DNA of 64,000 nt from Carboxylicivirga sp. (GCA_025210475.1 JAOARW010000056.1:1-64000), one strand, 5' to 3'. Shown: positions 17,981 to 27,479, numbered from the stretch's first letter. Notes: generated by a model from the sequence alone, not told the origin. Translations and numbers: made by a program.

Positions 17981-18044
17981 TTTGAAATAGGTAATACCTC
18001 CTTTGATATTGGAAATCTCATCCTGTAATTACAGTCTAATTTTG
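17981..18044 (+). promoter_or_regulatory. AraC-type promoter, site 4 of 4
   Basis: TTTGAA at 17981-17986 and TTTGAT at 18002-18007 are 21 bp apart. A perfect -7 box TAATTTTG lies at 18037-18044, 35 bp after the second half-site. This is the same geometry as at 2890, 30312 and 32895. It would drive the tautomerase-SDR pair at 18146-18944. The second half-site carries one change (T for A), making this the most divergent of the four. Confidence 0.7.
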
Positions 18045-18145
18045 CATTATCAATTAACTGAAGCTTAGTGTTTCATAACAGATTATCAATTAATTACCAG
18101 CCTGATAATCTTAATTTGCATGTACAATAATTAAAATAGAAAATA

Positions 18146-18346
18146 ATGCCAATCGTAAATTTTAAAGGTGCCGGTTTAAACGCCGAGCAAAAAAGAGACT
18201 TGATTCGAAGATTTACTCAGATCACCAGGGAAGTAACCCAGGCTCCCGATCAGTTTATAACTGTAATCATCGAAGAATATAGCGATGATAATATGGGTGT
18301 TGGTGGTAAGTCGGTTACTGAGATTAAAGAAGAACTTAAAAAGTAA
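18146..18346 (+). CDS. 4-oxalocrotonate tautomerase family protein
   Basis: A 66-aa protein starting MPIVNFKGAGLN. In this superfamily the initiator Met is removed and Pro1 is the catalytic base for keto-enol tautomerisation. The beta-alpha-beta core and a C-terminal VGGKSVTEIKEELKK fit 4-OT/DmpI-like enzymes; the length is normal (60-75 aa). It is co-transcribed with an SDR (4 bp gap) behind the AraC-type promoter. Substrate unknown; a dienol or 2-hydroxy-enone intermediate would fit the cluster. Confidence 0.87.
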   Translation: MPIVNFKGAGLNAEQKRDLIRRFTQITREVTQAPDQFITVIIEEYSDDNMGVGGKSVTEIKEELKK

Positions 18347-18350
18347 AATC

Positions 18351-18944
18351 ATGACAAAAGCAATAATAGTAGGCTCTACAGGAGTTATCGGATCAAAAGT
18401 AAAAGAAATACTAGAAGGACAGTACGAAGTAGTTACAGTGAACCGCAACAGCGGCGATTATAAATTAGATATGGCCGATTCAACGGCTGTAGAAAACATG
18501 TTTAAAGAAATTGGTGGTTTTGATGCTTTAATTACAACCAGTGGTTATGGTAAATGGGGAAGCATTGATGAGCACAGCATTCAGGATTTCCACGATGGCC
18601 TTAACAGCAAGTTAATGGGACAGGTAAACATGGTGATGATCGGTCGTAAATATGCTAACACAGGTGCCAGCTTTGCAGTGTCAACCGGTATATTGGCACA
18701 GCACCCGGTAGAAGGCGGATTATCTTTGGGTATGATTAATGCGGGTCTGGAAGCATTTGTCAGAGGTGCCGCATTGGAAATGAAAGACATGACCATTAAC
18801 GCTATTAGTCCTTCATTTGCTAAAGAAACCATGGAATTAATGGGCATGGATTCATCAGCTGGTGTACCGGCCATCGAGTTCGCCAAACTATATAAGCAAG
18901 CCATTGAAGAAGGCAAATCAGGAGAAATTTACTACGCATCATAG
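18351..18944 (+). CDS. Short-chain dehydrogenase/reductase, short form
   Basis: A 197-aa SDR-like protein with GSTGVIGSKVKEIL as the NAD(P)-binding loop, a reduced central region (DALITTSGYGKWG) and TINAISPSF. It lacks a clear Tyr-xxx-Lys; the usual Tyr region reads EGGLSLGMINAGLEAF. This matches the short SDR subgroup related to plant-type reductases in which Tyr is missing, so catalysis is uncertain. ATG 18351 follows the tautomerase stop by 4 bp; the longer reading from 18285 overlaps the tautomerase and is rejected. Confidence 0.85.
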   Translation: MTKAIIVGSTGVIGSKVKEILEGQYEVVTVNRNSGDYKLDMADSTAVENMFKEIGGFDALITTSGYGKWGSIDEHSIQDFHDGLNSKLMGQVNMVMIGRKYANTGASFAVSTGILAQHPVEGGLSLGMINAGLEAFVRGAALEMKDMTINAISPSFAKETMELMGMDSSAGVPAIEFAKLYKQAIEEGKSGEIYYAS

Positions 18945-18979
18945 TCCAATATTGTTCATCCTCGAACATGTTTGATATA

Positions 18980-19008
18980 GGAAGTGGGAAGTACACGTTT
19001 CCACTTCC
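18980..19008 (+). terminator. Hairpin after the tautomerase-SDR pair
   Basis: GGAAGTGGGAA and TTTCCACTTCC pair over 11 bp with one G-T wobble around a 7-nt loop, 35 bp after the SDR stop. There is no long T-run, so termination may be weak or need a factor. The remaining sequence up to 19291 (about 280 bp) shows no gene or other structure I can support. Confidence 0.5.
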
Positions 19009-19291
19009 TTCACTAGCTGATTGGTATAAGCAATAAAATTCCTTTGAGCATTTAAAAACTATTGTTAGCTAACAATTAAGGATGGTCGTTAATTAGCCAT
19101 CTGAAAATGTAAAGTGCCAGATCCGATGTTTGCATGTAACTTGTAATTGACCTCTGAGAGAATTGATTTATTCATAAAAGCTCATTTCCTGTATATTTTT
19201 TACACTGGTGGTATTTTATTTTACAACGATGACACTGTAAACTATCTTTCTATTGTATTATTGTTGTTACAATAAATGAAATGATACCAAA

Positions 19292-21055
19292 ATGAATAAG
19301 AACAGCTTTGCTTTATTGATTTTCACAGTTATGTTGGCGATAACATCTTGTGTTAATACTGAAAAACATCATGTACAAGGAGTAAGGTTTGATGAGCCCG
19401 AAGATCCACAACCCATCGTTTCAGAGCAAAACTGGAATGCCGTTCCAGGTGGGATTAATGTAACGTGGGGTAATAGTAACAAACGTTATCACAAAGAGTA
19501 CATACCTCAAGTAACTCAAAACAATATTCATTTTCTAACAGGTTGGCGTAACGAACGATTAAATGCTCAAATGGTGGTTTGGAGCAAAGATTCGTTACTT
19601 GATTTAAATGTGGTGATTTCAGATTTGGAATCGCAGGATGGCACAATAGCAGCCTCAGCCGTTAAATCATTTTTTGTTAGAAATGTTATCGCCGATGAGT
19701 TTTTGGGTGGATGTGGTTATAAAACCAAAAAGCAAGAAACGGCTCATTTGGTAGCCGACTGTCTGGAAGAAGTTGAGGCTTATAATATGCGCGAGCAATC
19801 GGCACGTGGCATCTGGTTAACAGTGGATATACCCAAAGATGCTGTGCCAGGAAATTATTCTGCTGAAGTGGAGGTAAAAGCTAAAGGAGAGAACCCGAAA
19901 TTGCTGAAATTGGAGCTTCAGGTTTCGAATCGTATTTTACCCGACCCCAAAGATTGGAAATACCAACTCGACATTTGGCAAAATCCCTTTGCCTCAGCAC
20001 GTGTGCATAATGTTGAATTGTGGTCGGAGCAACATTGGCAAAGCATGAAACCCTCAATGAAAATGCTGGCCGATGCCGGGCAGAAATGTATAACGGCTAG
20101 TATTGTGCATAAACCATGGGGCGGACAGGCCTTGGATCATTATGAATCGATGGTGAAACATACACTCAAACAAGACGGCAGCTGGGATTACGATTATGCA
20201 ATTTTTGACGATTGGGTGAACTATATGATGAATTTGGGCATCACCAGCCAAATTAATTGCTATTCGCTTATTCCATGGGGAAACCAATTGTGGTATTTCG
20301 ATGAAGCTCTGGGGATAGATACGTTTATGGTGGCAGCACCCTCAACAGTTGAATTCGCAGAATACTGGAAACCATTTTTAGGTGATTTTAAACAGCACTT
20401 GCAGAATAAAGGATGGCTGGATATTACGACCATAAGCATGGATGAAAGGCCATTGGAGGATATGAAGGCCGCCATAAAATTGATAAATGAGCATTCGGGG
20501 ATGAAGATTACCTCGGCAGCCAATTACGCGCCGGGAACTTCAGAACATGTGTATGATTTAAGCGTAGAATCACGTCATATTTTACCCGATGATGTATTGG
20601 CACAACGTAAAGCAAACGGACAAAAAACAACCTATTATGTATGTTGCAGTGCAACATACCCAAATAATTTTACTTTTTCGCCTCCTGCCGAAGGTGTGTG
20701 GCAGGCTTGGTATGCTTATGCTAAAAAACAAGATGGTTTCTTGCGATGGGCATATAACTGTTGGGTAGAAGATCCGATTCAAGATACCCGTTTTCGTACC
20801 TGGCCTGCTGGCGATACGTTCTTTATTTATCCGGGGCCAAAGTCGTCAATCCGATGGGAGAAATTACGCGAAGGAATTCAGGATTATGAGAAGGTATCCC
20901 TGTTGGTGAAGGAACTGGAAGAGGCATCAACACCTGAAGCTAGAAAGAAGCTTCAAAAAATAGAGAAGGTTCTGGCTGAATTCGAAATTGATAAAATTCC
21001 TGAAGAGGGGGCTGAAAAGGCAGTCTTAAAAGGGAAGGAACTTTTAGCTGACTAA
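19292..21055 (+). CDS. DUF4091/GH123-like glycoside hydrolase lipoprotein
   Basis: A 587-aa lipoprotein (lipobox near residue 20, AITSC). It has a beta-sandwich N-terminal region and, from about residue 220, a GH123/DUF4091-type barrel. Features are DITTISMDERPLEDM, with the Asp-Glu pair expected at the active site of GH123-type N-acetylgalactosaminidases using substrate-assisted catalysis, then FFIYPGPKSSIRWEKLREG and IQDYEKVSLL, a C-terminal signature of this group. It probably trims host or algal glycans at the cell surface or in the periplasm. It stands alone, with no SusC/D pair nearby. Confidence 0.83.
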   Translation: MNKNSFALLIFTVMLAITSCVNTEKHHVQGVRFDEPEDPQPIVSEQNWNAVPGGINVTWGNSNKRYHKEYIPQVTQNNIHFLTGWRNERLNAQMVVWSKDSLLDLNVVISDLESQDGTIAASAVKSFFVRNVIADEFLGGCGYKTKKQETAHLVADCLEEVEAYNMREQSARGIWLTVDIPKDAVPGNYSAEVEVKAKGENPKLLKLELQVSNRILPDPKDWKYQLDIWQNPFASARVHNVELWSEQHWQSMKPSMKMLADAGQKCITASIVHKPWGGQALDHYESMVKHTLKQDGSWDYDYAIFDDWVNYMMNLGITSQINCYSLIPWGNQLWYFDEALGIDTFMVAAPSTVEFAEYWKPFLGDFKQHLQNKGWLDITTISMDERPLEDMKAAIKLINEHSGMKITSAANYAPGTSEHVYDLSVESRHILPDDVLAQRKANGQKTTYYVCCSATYPNNFTFSPPAEGVWQAWYAYAKKQDGFLRWAYNCWVEDPIQDTRFRTWPAGDTFFIYPGPKSSIRWEKLREGIQDYEKVSLLVKELEEASTPEARKKLQKIEKVLAEFEIDKIPEEGAEKAVLKGKELLAD

Positions 21056-21093
21056 AAAAACTACAATAGAAATAGTTTCTATATGTATTTAGA

Positions 21094-21135
21094 ATAGCAC
21101 TGAGGTTTAAGCATACAGGTGAGCCTCAGTGCTAT
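21094..21135. terminator. Bidirectional terminator hairpin
   Basis: A perfect 12-bp inverted repeat, ATAGCACTGAGG and CCTCAGTGCTAT, with an 18-nt loop. It sits between the convergent ends of the glycoside hydrolase gene (+) and the frameshifted lipoprotein gene (-). Position and symmetry fit a shared terminator. Confidence 0.7.
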
Positions 21136-21175
21136 ATTAATTTCAGCAATTACGTGCCATGGATCGTTAAAGTAG

Positions 21176-21774
21176 TTAGCGTTCAAATTTATATTTCACT
21201 AATTCGTCTTCTGTCATCCAGTGCACATCATTATGTGGAGCCGCATAGATGGTGAAATAATAAAAATCCTCGGCCTCCTGTTGGCTCATTCCAATGCTTT
21301 TGTAGTAGGTATATAAGGTGTATGATTATCGTGTCCCTTGGGAAAATCAGTGGCATGTTTTTTACCATCCGACCAGGAATGAACTCCTAACTTTACATTC
21401 TTCTCCAAAGTACGTTTATTGCCTGCAAGGAAGAAATCCGTTCCACCGGAAGCAACCAAGCCTCCTTCCTTCAATGTGGTGTTGTAACCATTTTCATAAA
21501 CATAGCTGCTAAGGCTAAGGTTAACATCGTCGTTTATAGAACCATCGCAGTTGATAATGTGTATATTCTTCACATTCGGATGAGCCTCTGCTACTTTCTT
21601 AAAATCATCAAAAGCTTTGCTATTGATTGTACCGTCTAAAGCAATCACATTGGCTTCTTCATTAAAACTAAACACGGTTAAACGTTCCAGTTTTGCAAAC
21701 TCATCTTCGTCTTTCCCGCAAGATGAAATGATGGCAGCAAACAATAATGCAACTAATCCTAATCTAATTCTCAT
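21176..21774 (-). pseudogene. Frameshifted COG3904-like periplasmic lipoprotein gene
   Basis: The open frame from 21774 encodes a lipoprotein signal (lipobox ISSC) and a ClpP/crotonase-like periplasmic domain (NVKNIHIINCDGSIND, ASGGTDFFLAGNKRTL, KLGVHSWSDGKKHATD). It ends prematurely at 21286. Another frame, entered around 21305-21325, continues with YYKSIGMSQQEAEDFYYFTI, then APHNDVHWMTEDELVKYKF, and stops at 21176. That continuation is the expected C-terminus of this family. So one base has been lost or two gained near the Pro-Tyr-Ile codons. It is either a recent pseudogene or a sequencing error. Function of the intact family is unknown. Confidence 0.75.
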
Positions 21775-21801
21775 TTTTCTTGTTTTGTGTTAATAAAAAA
21801 A

Positions 21802-21841
21802 GCCCATACTTCGTCCTCTTAACAGAGTCTGAAGTATGAGC
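21802..21841 (-). other. Hairpin in the 5' region of the frameshifted lipoprotein gene
   Basis: CATACTTC (21805-21812) pairs with GAAGTATG (21831-21838). Flanking AGC and GCT extend the stem past one mismatch to about 11 bp with an 18-nt loop. It lies 28 bp upstream of the minus-strand start at 21774, so it may be a leader structure or the end of an upstream transcript. The rest of the gap to 22043 is AT-rich with no gene seen. Confidence 0.4.
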
Positions 21842-22043
21842 TTGTATATTTTACTCAAAGCTTCCTGTAACCTTTCCCGATTTCTTCTTCAGCGCTGGAA
21901 GGACTACATTTTAATAGAAACTTATACCAATATTAATCTTTTTGTACAAATTTAAATTATTCGGTTAAAAAAGCGAAAAATCCTAAGAAATATCTGATTG
22001 AGATACATTGTTTTTAAAATGTTACTAGATTCGTGATGTTGGA

Positions 22044-22919
22044 ATGCAAATAACAATGATTCAAACCGTCTTTAACATACAAGAGCTATACCACTTAACC
22101 GGTTTTCATCACCAGCCCCTTTCGGATGAGTTTGATATCATTACCCATCAGGAAACTTATCCGACAACTAAGAAAATGGTGCCAGCTCATCGGAGAGATT
22201 TCTTTTCCATTATTTTTCTGGAAAGCCAACAAGAAGGTGAGATGCAAATTAATCAGGACAAACATGCGCGTCTTAACGACATACTGTTTTTCCAGGGGCC
22301 ACAGCATGTATTTAGTTTTGTGCGGGGAGAGTCCATGAAAGGCTTCTTGCTATTTTTTAAGCCTGAGTTTTTGCTTCCATTAACGAATGATGTTATATCT
22401 GATTTTTCCTATTTCAGAAGTAGCGAAAACAACTTGTTTCAGCTTAATCAGCAAGACAAAAAAGACTTTATTGCCCTTTTCAAAGGTATTCAATCAGAAA
22501 AGCAACATCCCAGCGTCGTGAAAGCCTTGCTTCTTGCTTTGCTGGAAAAAGCAAAACTACTGCAACAAAAACATCAAACCATTGAGCAGGCCATACCTGG
22601 CGAATACCAGCTCGTCAACAACTTCAAGCGATTGGTTAACAATCATTTTATCGAAGAAAAGTCGGTAGAGTTTTATGCACAGCAGTTAAATCTAACAGCC
22701 AACTATCTGAATAATCGTATCAAAGCCCACACCGACAAAACAGCCAAAGAACACATTGCTAACCGCACCTTGATGCAAGCTAAAAACATGCTGCTCTATA
22801 CCGAGTTTGACATTGCCGAAATCAGCTTCCGGCTTAACTTCTCTGAACCATCCTATTTTGGCAAGTTCTTTAAAAAGCATACCCAACAAACACCCAAAGC
22901 TTTTCGTCAGAATCGCTAA
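22044..22919 (+). CDS. AraC-family transcriptional regulator
   Basis: A 291-aa regulator. Its N-terminal sensor is cupin-like (HRRDFFSIIFLES, then DILFFQGPQHVFSFV). Its C-terminal double HTH has YAQQLNLTANYLNNRIKAHT, DIAEISFRLNFSEPSYFGKF and TPKAFRQN. It is followed 87 bp later by an SDR gene with a direct-repeat promoter (22921-22979), so the neighbour is the probable target. ATG 22056 is an alternative start. Confidence 0.9.
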   Translation: MQITMIQTVFNIQELYHLTGFHHQPLSDEFDIITHQETYPTTKKMVPAHRRDFFSIIFLESQQEGEMQINQDKHARLNDILFFQGPQHVFSFVRGESMKGFLLFFKPEFLLPLTNDVISDFSYFRSSENNLFQLNQQDKKDFIALFKGIQSEKQHPSVVKALLLALLEKAKLLQQKHQTIEQAIPGEYQLVNNFKRLVNNHFIEEKSVEFYAQQLNLTANYLNNRIKAHTDKTAKEHIANRTLMQAKNMLLYTEFDIAEISFRLNFSEPSYFGKFFKKHTQQTPKAFRQNR

Positions 22920-22920
22920 T

Positions 22921-22979
22921 TATTACCATTTTTCCCTTTTTTAGTATTACCACCTCACTATTGGCGCGAGCTACTTTTG
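22921..22979 (+). promoter_or_regulatory. Direct-repeat promoter upstream of the SDR at 23007
   Basis: TATTACCA occurs at 22921-22928 and again at 22945-22952 (24 bp apart). A good -7 box TACTTTTG lies at 22972-22979, 27 bp before the ATG at 23007. The repeats differ from the TTTGAA motif, so a different regulator is implied, plausibly the AraC protein encoded directly upstream. Confidence 0.5.
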
Positions 22980-23006
22980 TATTGTCATTATTTAAAATCA
23001 ATTGCA

Positions 23007-23819
23007 ATGAGTAACAAAGTAGCTTTAATAACAGGCGCTAACCAGGGATTAGGATTGGGCTTAGTTAAAAAACTAAACGAACGATACGACAAGGGTGATG
23101 TCATTTATTTAGGTGTTCGACGTCCAGAAGCCGGTAAGGAAGCCATCAAGACTATTGAAAAAGTCAATGCCCACCTTGAAGTTGTTTACATGGATGTGAG
23201 TAATGAAGAAACCATTGTAGCAATAAAAAATACCATTCAGGAGAAACATGACGGTATCGACTTAGTTATCTCAAATGCTGCAGCACGCATATCTCCAGAT
23301 ACACCCAATAAAGAGCAGGTTGAGAATTTTATCCAAACCAATAATATGGGCACTTATTATATGTTGAAGCATTTCCAGCCACTAATAACTACTAATGGAA
23401 AACTAATTGTTGTAGCCAGTGCCTTTGGTTCTTTAATGCATCTCAACTCTAATCTTCATAACTTATTCGATATCGGAACCAACTCGTTGGAAGATATTAA
23501 TGCCACGATGCAAAACTATGTGGGAGATGTAAAAGCAGAAAGAGAAGATGAAAAAGGCTGGCCTGAATGGATTAATATTCCTTCAAAAATAGGCCAGGTT
23601 GCCATGGTCAAAATTGCAGCTAAAGAATCCAATAAAAGTATCTTTTCTGTTTGTCCAGGCCTGGTTGATACCGATGCTTCACGTCCTTTCTTTGACAATA
23701 TGCACGAGGCTCAATCACCCTATGAAGCTGCCGGGCACATTATTGAATTAATAGATAAACCAACTGCTGAACTATCAGGAAAGCTCATTCAGTTTGGCAA
23801 GGAATTACCATGGAATTAA
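23007..23819 (+). CDS. Short-chain dehydrogenase (carbonyl-reductase-like)
   Basis: A 270-aa SDR with TGANQGLGLGLVKKLN as cofactor loop and VISNAA in place of NNAG. The C-terminal FSVCPGLVDTDASRPFFDN matches the carbonyl reductase (CBR1-like) branch. The catalytic Tyr-xxx-Lys is not clear in the usual place: the region reads YVGDVKAEREDEKGWPEW and then PSKIGQVAM. ATG 23007 is used because the longer frame from 22977 adds a non-conserved leader overlapping the -7 box. Substrate unknown. Confidence 0.88.
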   Translation: MSNKVALITGANQGLGLGLVKKLNERYDKGDVIYLGVRRPEAGKEAIKTIEKVNAHLEVVYMDVSNEETIVAIKNTIQEKHDGIDLVISNAAARISPDTPNKEQVENFIQTNNMGTYYMLKHFQPLITTNGKLIVVASAFGSLMHLNSNLHNLFDIGTNSLEDINATMQNYVGDVKAEREDEKGWPEWINIPSKIGQVAMVKIAAKESNKSIFSVCPGLVDTDASRPFFDNMHEAQSPYEAAGHIIELIDKPTAELSGKLIQFGKELPWN

Positions 23820-24038
23820 ATAGTTAGATACAAGATTTAAGACAATAGATGCAAGACATTAATTTTTGAATATTATTAAAATCAATTGTTCGCTAAGGTT
23901 TCGCATTCCATTGATAGCCAATCAACTATTAAGATGTACCAGAGATTTGTATTTAATAGTTTATAAACGGCATGTAATTCAGTCTTACGTCTATGGTCTA
24001 ATTATCTATTTATAACGAAACAATAAAAACAAAATATC

Positions 24039-25037
24039 ATGAAAGCAATTCAAATTACAAAAAACGGCGGAGCCGAAGTATTGGAATACAAAGATGTACA
24101 AATGCCTGTTCCTTCGCATGGACAAGTGTTGGTAAAAATACACGCTGCTCCGGTTAACTTTATCGATACCATTTTACGAGAAGGTAACATGCCTTCGGGG
24201 ATGATGCCTGAGTTGCCCTTTGTACCTGGTGTTGAAGGTACCGGTGTTATTGAAGATGCCAATTGTACTCATCTTAACAAAGGCGATAAAGTGGCATTTC
24301 TTGGTGTGATTGGTTCATCAGCATACGCTGAATATGCTCTGGTGGATGCCGATAAACTGGTGGTATTAAGCAAAGATGCCAACCTACAGGAAGCCGCCGT
24401 CTTACCGGTCAATTATTTTACCGCATACCATATGCTCAAGAATGTGGCCAGGGTTGAAAAGGGAAAAACGGCCTTGGTTTATGCTGCCTCCGGTGGAGTA
24501 GGAACCGCCTTGATTCAAATTGCCAAATTGCTGGAGCTTAGAATTGTGGCATTGGAACGCCGTGATGAAAAAGTGAAGAATGCCTTGCAGATGGGCGCTG
24601 ATCATGCCTTTAATACTACTGATGAAAACTGGAAGGAACAAGTAATAGAAGCAGTGGGTGAAAACGCCATTAACTATGTTTTTAATCCGGTGGCAGGTGA
24701 TAGTATCAAAAACGATCTGGAATTATTGGCTCCGCTGGGGCATGTTGTAGTGTTCGGCTTTTTGGGAGGAATGGGCGAATTCAACCTGATGCAGGAAATG
24801 ATGAATAACTTCAGTAAAGCGCCAACGCTTTCTTTTTCGGAGTTATATGCCACTTTTTTTAACAACTACACTTTGGTTGATAAAGGTTTAAAAGAACTTT
24901 ACCAATGGCTGGATGAAGGCCAAATAAAACCTGTATTCGAAACCATGCCGTTAAGTGAGGCCAGGGCTGCACACGAGAAATTACAGAAGGGATTGGTTAA
25001 AGGAAAACTATTGTTAATTGCAGAAGAAAATAAATAA
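24039..25037 (+). CDS. Quinone oxidoreductase-like MDR protein (zinc-independent)
   Basis: A 332-aa medium-chain dehydrogenase/reductase of the zeta-crystallin/quinone oxidoreductase type. It has a GroES-like N-terminal domain (APVNFIDTILREGNMP, PGVEGTGVIED) without the catalytic zinc Cys/His set, then a Rossmann domain with AASGGVGTALIQIAKL. It reduces quinones or enones with NADPH in the cytoplasm. It is followed by an SDR gene after 90 bp. The 219-bp upstream gap shows no clear promoter. Confidence 0.92.
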   Translation: MKAIQITKNGGAEVLEYKDVQMPVPSHGQVLVKIHAAPVNFIDTILREGNMPSGMMPELPFVPGVEGTGVIEDANCTHLNKGDKVAFLGVIGSSAYAEYALVDADKLVVLSKDANLQEAAVLPVNYFTAYHMLKNVARVEKGKTALVYAASGGVGTALIQIAKLLELRIVALERRDEKVKNALQMGADHAFNTTDENWKEQVIEAVGENAINYVFNPVAGDSIKNDLELLAPLGHVVVFGFLGGMGEFNLMQEMMNNFSKAPTLSFSELYATFFNNYTLVDKGLKELYQWLDEGQIKPVFETMPLSEARAAHEKLQKGLVKGKLLLIAEENK

Positions 25038-25127
25038 ACCTAACTAACAGAACGTTAGGGTGATTTGCAAGGGTAACTCAAAGCCTTTTTCTTCCTTCTT
25101 AAATCTTTCATCTTAAAGCAAAATAGA

Positions 25128-25916
25128 ATGCAAACCATATTAATTACCGGTGCTACTGACGGATTAGGAAAAGCAGTAGCCTTAGAACTGGCCAAAGAAG
25201 GACACTGCTTGTTACTACATGGCCGAAACCCTCAAAGAGGCAAAGCCATAATGGAACAAATTGCCAATGAAACTGGGAATAAAAATCTGAAATATTACAA
25301 TGCTGATTTTGCAGAATTGGCACAGATTGAAAAGCTGGCCCAACAAATTCTTGACAATGAATCACGCCTGGACGTTTTGATAAACAATGCCGGATTGGGC
25401 ATTGAATCTGGTAAACGCATGAGTGAAGACGGCAATGAAATGTTGTGGCAGGTCAACTATTTGGGTACTTATATGCTAACACGCTTATTACGTCCTCTTT
25501 TGAAACAATCGGCGCCAGCGCGCATTGTGCAAGTGGCTTCGGCTGGTCAGGCACCACTTAACTTTGATGATATTAACCAGAAAAACGGATGGACTGGCAT
25601 TCAGGCATACTGCCAATCCAAGCTGGCGCAAATTATGCTGGCTATTGAGTTAGGCGATGACTATGCCAAAGATGGCATTACTGTTAATGCCTTGCATCCG
25701 GCCAGTATGATGCCAACCAAAATTGTACAATTCCCCATGGACACGATTCCCGATGGTGTGAGCTCTGTGGTGAAGCTGGCTGTCAATAAAAGCGTAGCCG
25801 ATACCACCGGTAAATATTTCTTTAAAAAGACGCAGGAAAGAGCTGATTCCATGGCTTATGATAGCGATGCCAGAAAACGACTAATGGAGTTATCCTTTGA
25901 GATGACTGGTGTGTAA
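25128..25916 (+). CDS. Short-chain dehydrogenase/reductase (RDH/WWOX-like)
   Basis: A 262-aa SDR with TGATDGLGKAVALELAKEG, NNAGLG, VQVASAGQAP and YCQSKLAQ, where the Tyr-xxx-Lys pair is present as Y-C-Q-S-K. The LLLHGRNPQRGKA after the first helix matches the retinol-dehydrogenase-like branch that prefers NADP(H). It probably forms a unit with the quinone-oxidoreductase gene upstream. Confidence 0.91.
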   Translation: MQTILITGATDGLGKAVALELAKEGHCLLLHGRNPQRGKAIMEQIANETGNKNLKYYNADFAELAQIEKLAQQILDNESRLDVLINNAGLGIESGKRMSEDGNEMLWQVNYLGTYMLTRLLRPLLKQSAPARIVQVASAGQAPLNFDDINQKNGWTGIQAYCQSKLAQIMLAIELGDDYAKDGITVNALHPASMMPTKIVQFPMDTIPDGVSSVVKLAVNKSVADTTGKYFFKKTQERADSMAYDSDARKRLMELSFEMTGV

Positions 25917-25970
25917 ATTATAAATTTGAAGAGAGTAGCTTATGTCTTAATAAGCTACCTCTCTTTATCT

Positions 25971-26618
25971 CTATTTTTGCTTTTTAAGCCACTCCAGCCT
26001 GCGTAAATCGGGCAGATGTTTTACTTTAAACGCTTCAAAAGTCGCTTTAAAACCATCACCATCCGGACTGGCAGCCATCATACCCACCATTACAGGCTTA
26101 TGCTGAGCCAGGTAAACCTGGTTACTCAATTTATAATCTTTTCCATCCAACGAATAATAAATCTCAACGGCATCTTTACGTCTAATGGCCTTAATCCATA
26201 CTGCCTTAGGTTTTTCATCAAGCTGTATAACGCTCCAACTGCTGTGCTGATCGGTTACAACAGTGCTAAAATTATAGATGCCATCAACGTATTCGATACC
26301 GGTTTTAACCCAATGTTCTTCATCAATGCGAAGCATTAATCCCATCTGGTCGTATTTACTTTTGTATTCTCCTTGTATCTTAACTGAAACTTCAAATTCA
26401 CCACCCCTTGTTGTGTAGTAAAAAGGGCCATCATCCACAATAAAGTCATGATAAGTAACTCGCCAATAGTCTGATTGAGGAGTAACATACATACTTAAAT
26501 TTCCATCCTTTACTTCCCACTTTTCAGGTTCATTCATCCATTGCATCGTTTCTATCTTTTGTCCATTAACAAATAGTGATGTAAGTAAGCACGTAAACAG
26601 CAAAAATTTAGTTTTCAT
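25971..26618 (-). CDS. Exported DUF1349 (concanavalin-like) protein
   Basis: A 215-aa protein with a cleavable signal peptide (FLLFTCLLTSLFVNGQ) and a DUF1349 beta-sandwich: WRVTYHDFIVDDGPFYYT, YDQMGLMLRIDEEHWVKTGI and VEIYYSLDGKDYKL. This fold is related to laminin-G/concanavalin-like glycan-binding modules. It probably acts in the periplasm or on the surface. Its function is unknown and it is not obviously linked to the redox genes around it. Confidence 0.85.
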   Translation of the reverse strand: MKTKFLLFTCLLTSLFVNGQKIETMQWMNEPEKWEVKDGNLSMYVTPQSDYWRVTYHDFIVDDGPFYYTTRGGEFEVSVKIQGEYKSKYDQMGLMLRIDEEHWVKTGIEYVDGIYNFSTVVTDQHSSWSVIQLDEKPKAVWIKAIRRKDAVEIYYSLDGKDYKLSNQVYLAQHKPVMVGMMAASPDGDGFKATFEAFKVKHLPDLRRLEWLKKQK

Positions 26619-26708
26619 ATATCCAGCTTTTTATTAAAATTACAATTCAATGCAAAATTGAACCAATCGTTTAGGTTTGGCAATACTGAAAAATAACCAT
26701 ATTGAATA

Positions 26709-27479
26709 GTGAAAAACATAGTAAAGAAATTAGAAGGGAAGTTACTGGCTGAATCACTGCATCTTGACAAGTCAGCTAGCAAGGAACTCAAAGCGTGTTT
26801 ATTGCAGGTTCAGGATTTTGTCAATGTAGATGGTTCCTTAAGCGTATTGTCAGATCTTAACCAGAATACCAGCTACATTTTTGTAGGAACATTTGGGCAT
26901 TTTTTGGGCATGGATACTCCAAATACTTTATCGGTTGATTCGATTTGGGAAGACGACATCTACCAGCGTATTCATCCGGATGATTTATTGGACAGACATC
27001 TGCTGGAATTAGAGTTCTATAATTTTTTAAAACAACAGGCTGCTGAAGAACGATTAAACTTTGAAACAAACTGTAAAATCCGGGCTTTAAACGTTAATGG
27101 AGAGTATCATTACATAAAACACCGCACCACATTTTTAAGAATGGATAAGAAAGGTGAGTTGTGGTTAAGCTTATGTATTTACGAATATACTTTTGATACA
27201 CTGCCTCAAGTAGGTATTGAGGGAATAATTGTAAATAAAGTGACCGGTGAATGTAAAAAGGTTAATAGCTTTGAGCACTGTTCGATGTTGTTAACAAGTC
27301 GTGAACATGATGTCTTGCTTCAGGTAAGCAAGGGTTTGTTAAGCAAAGAGATTGCAAGCCGGCTCAAGATCAGTTTAAATACAGTTAATCGGCACCGCCA
27401 GAATATCCTTGAGAAATTAAAAGTTAATAACTCAATTGAAGCTGTTCGCGTTGCAAACGCTTTGGGCTTATTAAAGTAA
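26709..27479 (+). CDS. LuxR-type HTH regulator with PAS-like N-terminus
   Basis: A 256-aa protein starting at GTG. Residues about 50-165 resemble a PAS-like sensor (DIYQRIHPDDLLDRHLLE, YHYIKHRTTFLRMDKKGELW). The C-terminal about 60 residues form a LuxR/GerE helix-turn-helix (LTSREHDVLLQVSKGLLSKE, NTVNRHRQNILEKLKVN). No receiver domain is present, so it is not a classical response regulator. It ends 45 bp before the AraC gene at 27525 and may be co-transcribed with it. Confidence 0.83.
   Translation: MKNIVKKLEGKLLAESLHLDKSASKELKACLLQVQDFVNVDGSLSVLSDLNQNTSYIFVGTFGHFLGMDTPNTLSVDSIWEDDIYQRIHPDDLLDRHLLELEFYNFLKQQAAEERLNFETNCKIRALNVNGEYHYIKHRTTFLRMDKKGELWLSLCIYEYTFDTLPQVGIEGIIVNKVTGECKKVNSFEHCSMLLTSREHDVLLQVSKGLLSKEIASRLKISLNTVNRHRQNILEKLKVNNSIEAVRVANALGLLK

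Noticed and set aside
18285..18350. Upstream extension of the short SDR gene
   Set aside because: It would overlap the tautomerase gene by 62 bp and adds a non-SDR leader; ATG 18351 begins directly at the first beta strand.
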